NCBI GenBank assembly: GCA_009733775.1
Contig: WOGZ01000213.1
Span: 1 to 59,809 of the forward strand
DNA: 59,809 bases
Reading direction: 5' to 3'
Source of the DNA: Alectoria sarmentosa
Taxonomy: Eukaryota > Ascomycota > Lecanoromycetes > Lecanorales > Parmeliaceae
How positions within the stretch are numbered: position 1 is the first letter of the stretch; the number at the start of each line of letters is the position of its first letter. Positions 1 through 13,326 of this stretch are shown here, one piece after another. The notes under the pieces are model-generated. The model had not been told where the DNA came from and did not search any database. It saw nothing but the letters and a program-made list of their open reading frames with translations. The position numbers and the translations under genes were made by a program.

Positions 1-79
1 TTAATCGACGTTAAGTTTTAAGTTCGTTTCGTCTTCGTTTGTTTTTAAGTATCATGAATTTAATTCATGGACCCTGACT
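1..79 (-). mobile_element. Terminal fragment of unclassified element family X
   Basis: This stretch is close to the reverse complement of 48987-49066. Both copies stop at the same terminus, AGTCAGGG followed by a TTCATGAATT-type palindrome, and both contain a CGAAACGGACTTAAG-like block (here mutated). On its right it abuts Copia C1 RNase H sequence, so it is the end of a second family X copy inserted into C1 and extending left of the window. I recognise no coding sequence and cannot assign a superfamily. Confidence 0.7.
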
Positions 80-163
80 TGTTTTGTTTTATAAATGAAT
101 AATATTATAATAATTTAACGTTTATTTGATCAATTAATAACGTTATTATTTAAATTAAATAAA
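80..163 (-). mobile_element. Copia C1, detached RNase H fragment left of the Gypsy insertion
   Basis: Positions 81-158 match the reverse complement of C2 around 18660-18730 and match C3 at 26865-26940 directly. They are the start of the Copia RNase H domain, read on the minus strand. The fragment is separated from the rest of C1 by the Gypsy element at 164-7732. The pentamer ATAAA at 159-163 is the left copy of that element's target-site duplication. The left side is cut by the family X insertion, so C1's 3' LTR must lie outside the window. Confidence 0.8.
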
Positions 164-312
164 TGTTATGAAAGCTATGCTCGAAGAATTCTAATTATTA
201 ATGTAAGATTGATTATCGAGAAAGCTATAAAGAATTTTGTTTTTGTAAACATATTTATCAAAACATTATCTTCGTTATCTCCGTTTTTTCCTTACTAAAG
301 ATATTCGTAACA
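164..312 (-). repeat. Gypsy LTR (3' LTR in element sense)
   Basis: It is 149 bp and a direct repeat of 7584-7732, with TG...CA termini and TGTTA/TAACA terminal inversion. It is more mutated than the solo copy at 48127-48290: for example, the TGGGAGC of the solo copy reads TGAAAGC here. Confidence 0.93.
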
Positions 313-932
313 ATGTTAACAAAAAACAAGAAATTAGCGTCCTCGCTGTGACAGAGGTATAAAACGACACAAAAATCTCTTTCAAAATTCGTTTCGAAAC
401 ACATAACAAAATAACAACATTTTTCGTTGAACTTGAAACCCGTTTCATGACTCATATCAAGCCTCGTTGATACTCATAGCAAGAATTTTCTTTCCCATAC
501 GACATCACGAAAATTTATTCCGAAAACATATTTCGTTCTCAAACTTTAAACAAAACTTGAAATGTGATTCTCATAACTTATAAACCGGAAGTTTTTTTTT
601 GAAAATTCGTTCTCGAAAATTTTCTTAAAAACTTTTTTTCGTAATTAGGTTTTCTCGTCGATCACAAAGCGATTAAAACGGAATTAAAAGTTCGATAATA
701 AAGATCCTCAAATCGATTTGAAATTGACTTTTTTTCGTGAACGTTCTCGCTTTTTAGTAGAAATATCTTTAAAAGATTTATCGAAGTTGATGATTTGCAA
801 CTTTTTGCGAAAACGATTTCGTTTTTTTAAATCATTTTCGACGATCGTAATATCACATTCGTTTATGAGATTTCAAACTTTTTGAAATGCATATATGAGA
901 TATCAAACATTATGTTCGTTATTATAGTTTTT

Positions 933-1307
933 TCATTTAATTAAATATATGATATTCTTTTCGATATCACGTCGTTTCAAAAATCGCTCGATTTTATAAA
1001 ATTTATATTTGAAAACAAATTTGAGATCGACGTTTTTTTCGATTTCTTTTTTTACGAGAGAAGAATTCGTGTTATAAAAACGCTCATATGAATCATTTTT
1101 CGAAACAAATTTCAATTGAACTATCGACATCACGAAATAAATTTTCATAATTGACGAAAATTTTAAATGATAAACGAAAGATTTCATCTTCTCGAGAATT
1201 GAAAACGAATCGATTTTTTGATAATATAATTTTCGATTATCAAGATTTGATATTTCGTATTTATAATGTAAGCGCAAATATGTCATATTATTATATGTTA
1301 ATCTCAA
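933..1307 (-). pseudogene. Gypsy integrase C-terminus (GPY/F-like) plus chromodomain remnant
   Basis: An open stretch of 124 codons. Residues about 34-70 contain FSILEKMKSFVYHL and MKIYFVMSIVQL, the pattern of the integrase C-terminal GPY/F module (in intact relatives a 'GPF.ILEKIG..AYRL...IHPV.HVSQLE' type block). Residues about 97-124 contain KFYKIERFLKRRDIEKNIIY followed by LIK, the start of a chromodomain. Just past the end, the tryptophan codon expected in the chromodomain WKGYG motif is TGA, which is why the frame stops. The following codons still read NYNNEHNV. Chromodomains of chromoviruses bind methylated H3K9, which fits an element embedded in heterochromatin; targeting by this copy is inference. 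Confidence 0.82.
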
Positions 1308-3269
1308 AACCGTATAAAATTTATTATAATAAACCTTTATAAGAGTGTTTGCGAATGCAATGACATTTTCAATTTGCTCTCACTTCATTTATCATAAATG
1401 ATTAAAAAAATTTTATAACAATTCAATAAATAATTCGAATATGTCATAAACATTAAACTCGTAAAGAATTTCGTTCGATAATATTTCAATAAATTGATTT
1501 TTAAAATTATTCAAATTATTTATAAAATATGAAAAAATGAGTGTTTAATTAATATCGAGATTAATCGTAATGAAATAATGAAGCGTGATCTTTACGATTT
1601 GATTTATACGTTCGAATTGTTTATTCATTTGAAAATGATAAATCGTCGAAATAAGAATTTTTGTTTTCAATTTATGAAAAATCGTTTATCATAAATTTAA
1701 CATAAATTTCGAATCTTTATTATTTATTATGACACAAAAAATTTCTTATTTTTATTACATAAAATTTGCAAAAAAAATATCAATTCATTTCGCAACAATA
1801 TAAATAATCTTTTCAAATATTAATAAAACTCATTTAAAAAACTTGTTTGTTATTATAAACAAATTATCAAAATCGTTTATTATCAACGAAAACGCGATTA
1901 TGAAATTCATAATTATGATATAAAATGAGATTCTCGATTTATTAATGAAAATCATATTTTCATAAAACTTATAACGCTTGATTTGATTTAATTCACATTT
2001 TAAATAATGATTTATATATATTCGAAAATGCTTTGATAAATGTTATATATAAATAAAGTTTATAATTCGATTATACGTTTTATAAAATTCTTTATAATGC
2101 TAACGATCATGAATCAATTCGAAAATTTCTTTTTTTAATATATTGAAAATATATAACCTTTTCTTTTTATTATCGAAATTCGTATAATAAAATAATTCAT
2201 CGCGAAATTTGAATCGTAAACTTAATCGATTATTAACAAAATCCTCGAAATGAAAATCAACGATTTATTATAATGAGATTTCATTTATAATAATAAATCT
2301 TTATAAAAATCATGAAATAATAAATTTTTATAAAGATTATAAAATCTTTTCAAATTGATTTAAAGCAATTTCTTTCTCAATTTTTCGAATTATTTCGAAA
2401 ACCTTATTTCATTATTCGTTTTTAATATATTTAAAAATAAAATATGATTTGAAATTGTCGAACATTTTCACAAAAATAATATGATAAATGATAAATAACT
2501 CCGTTTTCTTAAGAAAATTCTCTTTCATAAAACAAAAATCTTGATCAATAACTTTCATTGTTTATTCGTATAAAGCTTTTAATATTTTTGAATCGTTTTT
2601 CGATATCATAATAAATTTTTTTAAAAAACGTGATAAAACATCAAAAACGACGTTCGTTTTTTTTATTTTATAACGCACGAAAAGATTAAATATCGATAAA
2701 TATTGAAAAACGCGTATTAAGCGTAAATTGAGCTTATCAATATTTGAAATAATAAAATTAATTTATTAAAATATCGATATGATAACAAAATGATTAATAT
2801 ATATCACGATAAACGATTTTTTGATGAATTTCATTATATATCGTATCTTTTTGATTATTCAAATTATCTCAACAATTTTCAATTTTATAAATTAATAATT
2901 TTATTTCGCTTAATTGAGTATTTTATTAATAAATATAATCAATTACATATTTATGCGCGAGAAAGGTTCGTCAAAATCGTTAATTATATGATAAATTATG
3001 ATCGCGAATCCTTATTCTTTAAAAGCGTTTAAATCGATATAAAAATAACGATTGAAATCGAAATGTATTAAAAAGATAAAATTGAAAAATGCTTTTTAAA
3101 AAATTTTGAAAATTCGAATTTTTATTTCGATAAATTCATAAAACGCAATATCGAATTAACGTTTTCGAAAATGATTTTTTGATTTTTTGAATATTTTCTT
3201 GATAAGATTCGTTTTTTTTTATTACAAAAGATTTGCTCATTAAACGTATTTGAATATTAATAATTAAAA

Positions 3270-3720
3270 TCAATCAATGAATTTTAAAAAAGTTTTTAAT
3301 TGTCGTAAAATTTTTAAAAAACGAAATATCATAATAATAACAAGTTTTTCTTCAAATGTGAACAAACTTATAAAATCGATTCGTTATCCAAAAAGAATCA
3401 CAAAAAAATAACCCAAAAATGATTTTTTAAGATTAAAATTAATTTTTTTTTGACGAAAAAGAATAAATATTCTTCTTAAATGATTTAAATGTTTTGATAA
3501 AGTTTTTAAAAAAGCGATCATGTCATTTATATAAACTTTAACAAATTTTCGAATAAATTTGAAAATCTTATTCGTTTATTTTTGAATATATGACGATAAT
3601 CTCTTATATTTCATAAAAATAACATTATATTATTTTTATTCTCGATAAAAAATCATTATAAACTTATATCGATTTTTATAACGAATAAGAAATTAATAAA
3701 AATAATCGTTTTCATTTATT
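3270..3720 (-). pseudogene. Gypsy reverse transcriptase remnant
   Basis: On the minus strand the polymerase motif reads YIND (3522-3533) in the context VYINDMIAFLKTLSKHL, then FNLKKSFLGYFFVILFG. This matches the Ty3/Gypsy pattern 'Y.DDI.IFS.T..EHL' followed by 'KSFLGY...LG'. Further downstream, ILRQLKTFLKF near 3290-3330 resembles the 'TL.QLE.YLGLTG' connection region, in another frame. The first catalytic aspartate has become asparagine. Stops and frame changes interrupt the rest. The copy cannot encode an active polymerase. Confidence 0.78.
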
Positions 3721-6700
3721 ATAAAGATGTAAGAAAATTTCGTTATAATAAAAATAATATTTGATTATAACGATAACGAATAAAAATCGAATTTTGTGAT
3801 TTTATTAAAATCTCGAATATTTACAATAACTCGATCTTTTCGAAAATTATCAAATAATTGTTTTTATATCACGAATATTAAATAATTATAAGGCGTAAAT
3901 TGATTAATTTATTGCATTTTGTCTTGTTTATGAAATTTATTAAATATTTTATTAATAACGTTTTTATTTTTTTGATTAATAAAATAAATTCGAAAAGATT
4001 TAAATATAAAATTTAATTTAAAAAATATAAATATTTATTTTTTCTCAAAAATGTTCACGATAACATTTTGATTTATTTAAATTTTAAGAAATTTGTCGAT
4101 TATCGAAGCAATTTGAATGATAATCTTCGAAATATTATAAATGATAATGTTATTAAATATTATGTGCTCGAAATTCAAATCGATTTGAATCTCGAACGTT
4201 TTAATTATAAAAATAATAATTTCAAAAACAATATTTTCAGACACGAAGTTTTCAATTTAATACATTTCAATTATAAAAATAATGATTTTAAAAATTGTAT
4301 TTTCGAGCATCGAATTTTCAAACATAAATTTTTATATTAATTCGATGAATATTATAATTGTTATCATGAAATCTTTAACGAAATTAGATTTTTATAATTT
4401 CACGTTTTCAATAATAAAGGATACGTTAATAAAAATTATTAAAAAAATATCGTTTTGTTCATATTCGTAAAATAATTCAAATTTTATTTTTCGAAATAAA
4501 CGAATAAATGCGATTATGATATTATAAATTAATATTATTAAAATTGTGAAATTTATAATATAAATCAAAATCTTATTTATAAATTCAAAATTCTAAACAC
4601 AATCTGATTCGAATAAAAAATCTCAATCTTTTAATATTATATCGTTATACGCGATAAATATTTTCGTAATGATATTTAATATTATGATAATCGAGAATTT
4701 GATACGAATGATACGTTTAAAATGTGATTGAATTCGTGCGATAACGTCGATCGATATTTTAAATTTTTAACATTTATCGAACTTAACGATATAAGTTTTC
4801 AAATTCATAATTATGTTTTAAAACGTTATGATATTCGTTTCGAGAAAGATATTAATTTTGAAATCATTTATAAAATATATCTTCATCGTGAAATAAGCTG
4901 TTTTTATTATGTTATTAATAACGTCGTTAACATATATAATTATTATAATATATTTATTCGTGTTAACGACTTTGTTTTTCACTTTTCATATTGATATAAA
5001 TGAGATTATTTTTTTGATCTTTAATTTCGAAACATTCTTCAAAAGATATTCACGATTATCAAAAATAATTTTACATTCGAAATTCAAAGAAATATCACTT
5101 TTTCTCGCTTTAGAATTCAATAAATATCGGATTTTGAAAATAACATATTTTCAATTACGGAAATTATAATTCGATTTAACAATTATATTATATAATTTAA
5201 TAATAAAATGAATAATTGTAATAATCTCAACATTATTAATCATAAAAACAGCGAATTTTTCGAATGAGATCGATGTTTCGTCGAGTTCGGAAATTACGAT
5301 ATAAGTTTCGAAAGTTGTATCGAAAATTTCGAAAATTGTTTCGGAAGTTTCGGAAATTGCGTCGAAAGTTTTGAATTTCCGATAAGTTTTTCACAAATGC
5401 TTAAAAAGTTTGTTTTTTGATGAAAACGATATATCACATTTATTATAAAAATGCTTGATTTTCTTATTAACGAAATATATATCATTTATGTCGTTATAAT
5501 CATGAAAATTGTTATCGTAAAATTCTTCGTATTTTTGAGAATTCTCAAATTGATCTTCGAAAACATAATATTAATATAATTTAATAAATTTTTCATATTC
5601 GTTATCAAGAATACTCTTTTTCGTTATATCTTCAAAAATTTAATAAACTTTTTATTATTAATTTTGAAATTAAAAACGAAATTTTAAATTATATTAATTA
5701 AAGCGAGCGAAATATGAAGATTTATTTAAATTATTAAAAGTCGATTAAAAAAAAAACGAGATTGTTATTATTTTTGAAATCGAAAATCAAATCGGAAATT
5801 TGATTTATTTATAAACTCGATAATTTGAAATTTCGAAAATTAAAATTAAAAAAAAGAAATAAATGAAGATTTTATATTTTCGTTTAAACGTTGATTTGAT
5901 TATAATGATTTATTTTGATATTAAAAAGATTATTGAAATTAATAAATTTGAGATTTTTGATAAATAGAATATCGAGATTATAAAATGAAAACCGCTTTAT
6001 ATTGATATAAAAATCGATTTTTTTTTTAATTATCAAATCATAAATTTGATTGATCATAATTCGATTGATCGAAATTTTCAATACGATTGAGAAAATTGTT
6101 ATATTAATTATATTACCCTACGAATTTGTTTTTATAAAAACGAGATTATTATCGATTCGCCTGAAAAAAAAAATTGATTACATTTTCGAAATTCATATTT
6201 TTTTCATATCGATTCGCATAAATTCATTATTCATGTTTATTATCATTAAAAATAATGAAAAAAACATTTATTATAATGAAATTCTTAAGTTTTTTAACAT
6301 CATATCGAAATTCAAAATCAAAATCATTATATATAATATCAAATTGATTTTTAATAAAAATCATATTTGCATTTTTAATTAATTTCAAGATTTTTTAAAC
6401 ATATTTTCGAGACTTTTATTTAAAAATTACGTTATATATAATATATCGTTTATGAAAAACAATATCGATAATTATCGTAATAAACTCTTTAAACTTATCA
6501 ATCAATAACGTGACTTATTTCTCGATATTGTTTTTTAATTTAATAATTCGCTTTTCGATAACAAAAAATTTCGTTATTTATTATTTCAACGCGATATCTC
6601 GAAAACTCATTCATAAGTTTTTTTATATTATTTCGACATTTTTTATCAAAGCAAGATCCCGAGCTCATTCGACGAAAAAATGAATATCTCGAAAATATGT

Positions 6701-7583
6701 TTCTTTTTCGATATGTTCGATAACCGTTTTATTTTTTATAAATTTATCATTATACATAAAATCGAAAAAATCAAAATCATCGAGATTTCATCTTGAATGT
6801 TCGAAAATTATTTCGTTATTAACAAGATTTGGTTTTTCGAAAGAATTTGAGAAATTTTGTTAATCGAATATATTTCGTAATAATTTTTACAATGCGATTC
6901 ATTATTATTGAAAAAAATCAATGTTTTGTCAAAATTGATCTTTTAATGTCATAATTAAATCGATGAGATCTTTATAAATAATTTCTTTTGCGAAAGTATC
7001 TTTAATAATGTATTCAAAGACTTTCATGAAATGAAAGATCTTAAATTTAAACGAATTTAAAAAAATAATAATTGATGATATAGGAGATGTAAATTGTGAT
7101 GTATTTTTAATAAAAAATGAATCTTTAAATAAATGATGTAAGTGAGATGTGATTATTTGAAAAATACGAATTGTAATTCAAAAAATAATACGATTAATAA
7201 CTTAATCTTTCGATCACGTCTGCTGTAATTCGAAAAAAAGATTGATTAAAAAAAAATAAAAACGTGCTCGTTGATTTTTAATAGATTTTGAGATTATTTA
7301 AATAAATTTAAAGAAATTTTTGATGAGATATTAAACGATTTTTCGAGTAATTTAATTAATGAATCTTTCGAATTGATGATCGAAAACAATAAAGTCTCGT
7401 AATTGTTAAATTTATATGATAACGTCACAAAAAATCAGGTTGACGATCTTTGAAAAATAATAAAAAAAATTATCAAGCGAAGAATTGAATTTTTAATGTA
7501 ATAAAGATTGCTAATACATCGAATATATGATTTAAAACAAATAATCAAATGATGTTTGTTGCAAAATTCGATATTATTATTAT

Positions 7584-7732
7584 TGTTATGAGAGTTATAC
7601 TCGAAGAATTTTGATTGTTAATGTAAGATTGATTATCGAAAAAGTTATGAAGAATTTTGTTCTTGTAGATATATTTGTCAAGACATTATCTCCGCCATCT
7701 CCGTTTCTTTCTTGCTAAAGATATCCGTAACA
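7584..7732 (-). repeat. Gypsy LTR (5' LTR in element sense)
   Basis: It is 149 bp and has the same length and termini as 164-312. It retains CCGCCATCTCCGT like the solo copy at 48127-48290. The primer-binding site should lie just left of 7584 on the minus strand, but that stretch is mutated to (ATA)n-like sequence and I cannot name the tRNA. Confidence 0.93.
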
Positions 7733-7737
7733 ATAAA

Positions 7738-8900
7738 TAATCGAAAATGAATCTTCGAATTGAATTTTTAATTCAATCAAAATCAATATAATCGAATAAA
7801 TTTTTTAAAAATTTTTTATACACGAATTCGTAATGCATCGTATTTTTAAAATATCGAAAAATTCGAATAATCGCATTTTAATGCGTTAAAATAAAATTAA
7901 TTAAATTTCGATTAATCAAAAAAACAACATAAACGATATCGAGACGAATTTTTAATATAACGTATATAAAAAAGCTTATAACGAATTAATATTTTTCATA
8001 GAACTTTTTAAAAATCATATAATCTTTTTCGACGAACGTTAATTTGCGATTAATTTTAAATAATGTATTAATAAAAATGAAATTTTAATATTTAAAATAA
8101 TTGAAAAATCGTATAATATACGTTTTTTATTTCAAATGAATAATATTATTATAATGATTTTTTTTGACGATCATGTTCAAATAAAAGACGTATAATTTCA
8201 AATTTAATATATAAAATTTGACGTTTAAAGCATTTTTAATTCATTTGATAACGACTTTATTACGATTTATAATTAAAACATCATCGACGTAAAACGTCAT
8301 AATAATCTCTTTTTTGAGATTCATAAATATATTATTATTCAATTCGATGAAATTAAAATCGAATTTTTTTATATAAATTAAAAAATGTTGATATCAAATC
8401 TTAAAAACTTATTTTAAATCATAAAAAACTTTATTTAATTTATAAACCTTAATATTATTTTTATTAAAACCTTCAAATTGTTATACATAAATGTTTTTTT
8501 AAACATTATCATAAAAAAAACGATTTTAACGTTTATTTATTTCACATTTTAATTCATAATCATCGTAAACGCAAAAATAATATTATAATTTATAAACTTT
8601 ATCATTAACGCGAAAATATTATGATAATCACGATTTTTTAATATTCGAATTTTCGAATAATTCAACGTATTTTATAACGAATAATTTCTCTTTCGAAATT
8701 TCGTTTCACGATATAAATTTAACGATTTTTAAAAATATGAATTCTTAAAAACGGTTAAATAGGTAAGATATCAAATGTTATTATTTATAAATAATTTATA
8801 TTCATCTCGCATATCAATTTTTTAATTTATATGAAATAAATTATTAAAAATCATTTATTCGTAAATTATAAGTTCGAAAATGTTAAATTTATTAATATAA
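7738..8900 (-). pseudogene. C1 Copia reverse transcriptase and RNase H remnant
   Basis: The minus strand at 8280-8291 encodes YVDD within TFYVDDVLIINRNK, identical to the C2 motif. This is the catalytic motif of Ty1/Copia reverse transcriptase. Downstream in sense, sequence matching the 'ILKTRLDIVYVI' and 'THWNAIIRSFRY' region of C2 occupies about 7790-8000. Both catalytic aspartates survive although stop codons break the frame elsewhere. Confidence 0.75.
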
Positions 8901-10688
8901 TTTATAAAAAAAAAAAAAAAACGAAAATTTCCATCAAAAAATTAAACGATAAATCACGAAAATCCGAAATAATAAACTTTTTATAATCATTAAATAATTT
9001 TTAAATAATTTTATATTCGAGATATTTTCGCATAACTCTTATTTTAACAAATTTCGAAAACATCGATAAATAATAATAATAATAAACTTGACGATTAATG
9101 TAACAGATTTAATAAATATTATAAACACACGCATTATAATAATAACAAAATAAAATCTTTAAAAACGATTAATGATTAACGATGAAATATTTATTAACGA
9201 TAATCGATTTGACGATTTAATCGAAATTATAAATTCAATGTTTAATAATATAATAATACGTTACTCATTCAAAATCTTTTTTATAATAAATTTTAATATA
9301 AAAAAACATTAACGTTTATTTAAAAATTTATAAATCTTAATCTTTTTTTTAAAATTTATAAAATGTAAACGTTTTTCGACGAAATATATATTATTAATGC
9401 GAATAATCTTTTTTTTAAATAAATTATAAAAACGAAAAATGAATTCATTTTTATAATTTAAAAGAATACATTTTTTGTTTTTATTTATAAATTTTTTTTA
9501 AATTTACTTTAAAATATAAACGATAAAATTTATGATTCGCAAAAAAAAAAAAAAAAATTGCGATGATAAAAGATTTCGAAAAATATAATGATGATCTTAA
9601 TATTAAAAAAACGCATTATTAAATAATTGATTGTGATCATAATTTCAAATTAAAAGAATTTATTAAGATTTAAATTTAATAAAATTAAATATATTTTATT
9701 TATCAAAATTTAATTAAATCGCTCGACGATTTTATTTATTTTGAAATTATTTATAATAATGAATTCTTGCTTAATGCTCGCTTAAATGAAATATTTTAAA
9801 AAAACTTTATTAATATATTCGTTTTCATTATCGAGACGAATGCGATAAATTCGATAATCGTAAAATTTTAAATAAATTTTAAAACGTAAAAATATAACGA
9901 ATGTTTCATTTTTATAATAAATATAATAAAGTTCAAAATAATAAATGAAATCATTTTTGAACGTTATAAAATATTTATAATTATTAAAATTAATAAAAAT
10001 TAAAAATTTAATAAAATCATTATAAATAAATTCGTTCGATAAAATATCGAGCGTTATAAACGAATTATAAAAAATAATCTTTTAATAATTCATCATATAA
10101 CATTCGCAAATGTATTTTTTAATAATGTTTTTAAAGAAATTCACATTTATAACGATATTAAAAAACTTATTAAAATTTTATTAATTTAAATAATTTATAT
10201 AAACATATTATAATTAATGAATCGAATTTAAAAAAACATTATAAATGATCAAAATATTATTGTTTTCTCATAAATTCAAAAAAAACAAATCGCGATTTCG
10301 CATATCGATTAACGTTATATTATTTTAAATTAAAACACAACTTTTTTTATAAAAAATGATTTCAATATCGATATTTAAAAACCTTTTAATCGATAAAAAA
10401 TTAACGCTTATATTAAACACGTGTAAAATATTAAAAATCGTTAAAATAACGCGTTTATCATTAACATTATAATTAAAATTAATAATATCATTAATAAAAA
10501 ATTGAACTTTGACGCTTTTAATGTTTTTAATAAATCGAAATTAAATTTTAATATAAATAATGAATATTAAATAATCGATAAAGAAATAACGAATATAATT
10601 AAAATTTATCATAATTCAAATATCGAAATTTATAAAATTAACAAACGATAAATTTTTATTTCAAATCGAAATTCGTTATTAAATTAAC

Positions 10689-10946
10689 TGTCAAGAGAAT
10701 CGCCATATTGCCATGTTGCCAAGCTCATTGTACCTGCCTAACAGACGATACCTTGCCAAGTTCATGGCTTGACAAGAAGTTGATAGATAGCCAATTCTCA
10801 TAGAAGAATCGATCAACTTACAACCACCCAAAATATGACCTTTCTGATGTACCACATTGCCGACACCATTGTGTCGCCAACCATGAGCATATCGCCTACC
10901 ATGGGCTTGGCAAGCACCCCATAGCCAACCAACCGTATTCCCAACA
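10689..10946. repeat. Solo LTR of an unrelated family, essentially unmutated
   Basis: 258 bp of near-balanced base composition in a very AT-rich background. It starts TGTCAAGAG, ends TTCCCAACA, and is flanked by the exact 5-bp duplication TTAAC (10684-10688 and 10947-10951). The empty site is present in C3 (about 29862-29885) and, inverted, in C2 (about 15685-15712). TG...CA ends with a 5-bp duplication are the signature of LTR integration. It has no coding capacity and contains several TTGCCAAG/CTTGGCAAG-like inverted motifs. It matches neither the Gypsy nor the Copia LTRs seen here. Confidence 0.88.
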
Positions 10947-10959
10947 TTAACAAAATTCT

Positions 10960-12760
10960 CATTTTCATTTTAATTCGCTTAATTAATTATATTTAAAATA
11001 TTAAAATCATTCAAAATAAAATTCGAATAACTTTAATCATTTAATTCATTTAAAAATATTATATAAATATGAAAATAATCGTTTTTTTTGAAATATACGT
11101 TATATTAATATTAAGATAATCATTTTTTTTTGAAACGAAGACGTTAAATAACGTTTTTTCGATGCGTTTATATTTGACATTTAAAACATTAATGTTCGTA
11201 TAAATGATATCGATTTATATTTTCTTTCTTTTTTCTTATTCATTTATGAACTTTTCAAATTTCAAATAAAAAAATTTGATTTAATATTTAATAAAAAAAT
11301 GCTTGAATTTACGATCAACGATTTTATAAAAAACATAAATTTCGCGATTAATGAAATCGAAATCATCGAAATCGTTTTTAATAAATTATTTATTTTTATT
11401 ATTATAATGAGCGAGCATAATAACATTATCTTTTTAATTATAAACATATAACGCTTTTCGTTTATTATATTATAAATAATTAAATCGAATTTGATTATAT
11501 TCGAATTATAAAATATATAAATTTAAATATAAATTGTTATAAAGATATCGTAAATTTCGTCGAATTTTATAAAAAAGAATTGAATAAAATAAAACTTCGA
11601 TAATAATAATGAATCGTTTAAATTAACGATTTCGACGTTGATTTTGCGAAAATTCTTTTCATATTAATGAACGCTTTTTTTGAAATTAATGTTAATGTTA
11701 TATAATTAACGTATAAATTCGATATCAAATTTAAAATTCGTAAATTTATAATAAACATCGATAACATTTAATATAATTTAAAGATTTTCATTATGCTTTT
11801 TGATAAATCAATAATTAATATAATTAAAACGTTAATAAATAATCACATAAATTTTAAATTTGATGATGTTAATAAAGAATTAAAAATTATTTAATTTTAA
11901 TTAATCGTTGATATCTTCGCTTTATTTGATATATTTAATAATAAATTTTAAAATAATAATAAAAATCAAAGAAAAATTATTTTCATTATTTATAAAAACA
12001 TTTTCAACGATATTTTAAGCATTAAAGTTAATCATCGATATCGAAAAAGATAAATGAAAAAATATAAAAAATTAACAATAATAACGAGAATAACGAAAAC
12101 GAGACTTTTATCATAATTAAAAATGAATCGAAAATATCGATTTAAAGATTGTCGCTTTGAAAAAATATCGAAATAAATGAATTTAATAACGATTTAAAAA
12201 ACGATTCGAACGTTACAAAAAAAAATGAGATCGTTTGCTTTTAGCGCGTAAATTAAAAAATTTGATATTATTTAAAACGTTAAATGATTTTTCGTTAATT
12301 TTAAAATCATTATCGTATAACGATAATGTGAAAAAAATAAATTAAATGCTTTGTTAATTTTCGTTAAAATCGTTTAGATTTTTATTGATATTAATTAATT
12401 GTTATTATTGTGTTTTAAAATTTTGCAATAATAATGAAAAATGTTTATACGAAAATTAATAATAAATTTAAATAATAATATTATAATGAAATAATGTTAA
12501 TAATACGAAGAATTTGATTTCGAATTTGATAATAAAAATTAAATTTGATTAAAATTATATTAAATGCAATAATAAACGTGTAAATTTTTTTAAAAATTCG
12601 CATTTTTTTTATATTATTCAATTTAAAATTCGAATTTAAAATATTCGTTTCGACGATTATCATCGTGAAATTAAAATTAATTAAATTTCATAATTATAAT
12701 AATAAAATGTTATTAATAATAAATAAAAAATTCGATAATAAAATCTTAATTTCTTTTTTG
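10960..12760 (-). pseudogene. C1 gag remnant
   Basis: This region aligns with the gag of C3 (29900-31684) and with C2 gag in reverse. Around 11280-11450 the minus strand carries the end of gag with the VNRKF-type segment seen in C2. No intact frame remains. C residues persist almost only in CpG, meaning that the sense strand lost G to A. Confidence 0.6.
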
Positions 12761-13326
12761 AAAAGTTTTTGAAATTAAAACGTTAATTTTGATATATAAA
12801 GTTTATTATTTTTAATTTCAAATAAATTTTTAAACGTTTAAATGATAATGAAATCAATTTTGAATTATTTTAAATGATAATTAAATTGATAATGATGTTA
12901 ATATTTAATTATTTAATTTGTTTTATTAATTCGATATATCGTTAAAAATGCAAATCATTACTTTAATAAAAAATTATGAAAATAAAAACGCATTTTTTTT
13001 ATTTAATGTGTTTCACGTAAAGAAATTAATAATGTTATAAAGGTTTTATTATAATTCGATCGCACGATCGTATACGAATTCGATTAAAAACGAATAATTT
13101 CGATTTATCGAGAATTAAGAAATTTTCAATTTTCGAATTTCGAATCATAATCATTTAAATTTAAAGATTATTTTATAAATAAAAATTGTTTATCTCAAAA
13201 AGATTAATTGATTAAATGAAGATTTTTATAATTAATTGTTTTACTGCGATAAGCATAAAATGTTTAAAAACAATTTTAATTATAATAATAAATAGATAAA
13301 TTATGTTTATAACGATCGCCGAGCAA

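Larger units (their letters stand above)
164..7732 (-). mobile_element. Full-length Ty3/Gypsy chromovirus-type LTR retrotransposon, RIP-degraded
   Basis: Two direct 149-bp LTRs (164-312 and 7584-7732) start with TGTTATG and end with CGTAACA. They are flanked by the 5-bp duplication ATAAA (159-163 and 7733-7737). The uninterrupted target is present in C3 (about 26933-26950) and, inverted, in C2 (about 18640-18660), which fixes the boundaries. Coding order runs on the minus strand: a reverse transcriptase remnant near 3270-3720 and an integrase C-terminus with chromodomain at 933-1307. All frames are broken. Between about 3800 and 7580 gag and protease are expected, but I recognised no domain there. 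It is inserted in C1 and is therefore younger than C1. A solo LTR of the same family lies at 48127-48290. Confidence 0.92.

Noticed and set aside
258..455. A 65-codon minus-strand frame as a cysteine-containing protein.
   Set aside because: It starts inside the Gypsy internal region and runs into the LTR, with no domain match.
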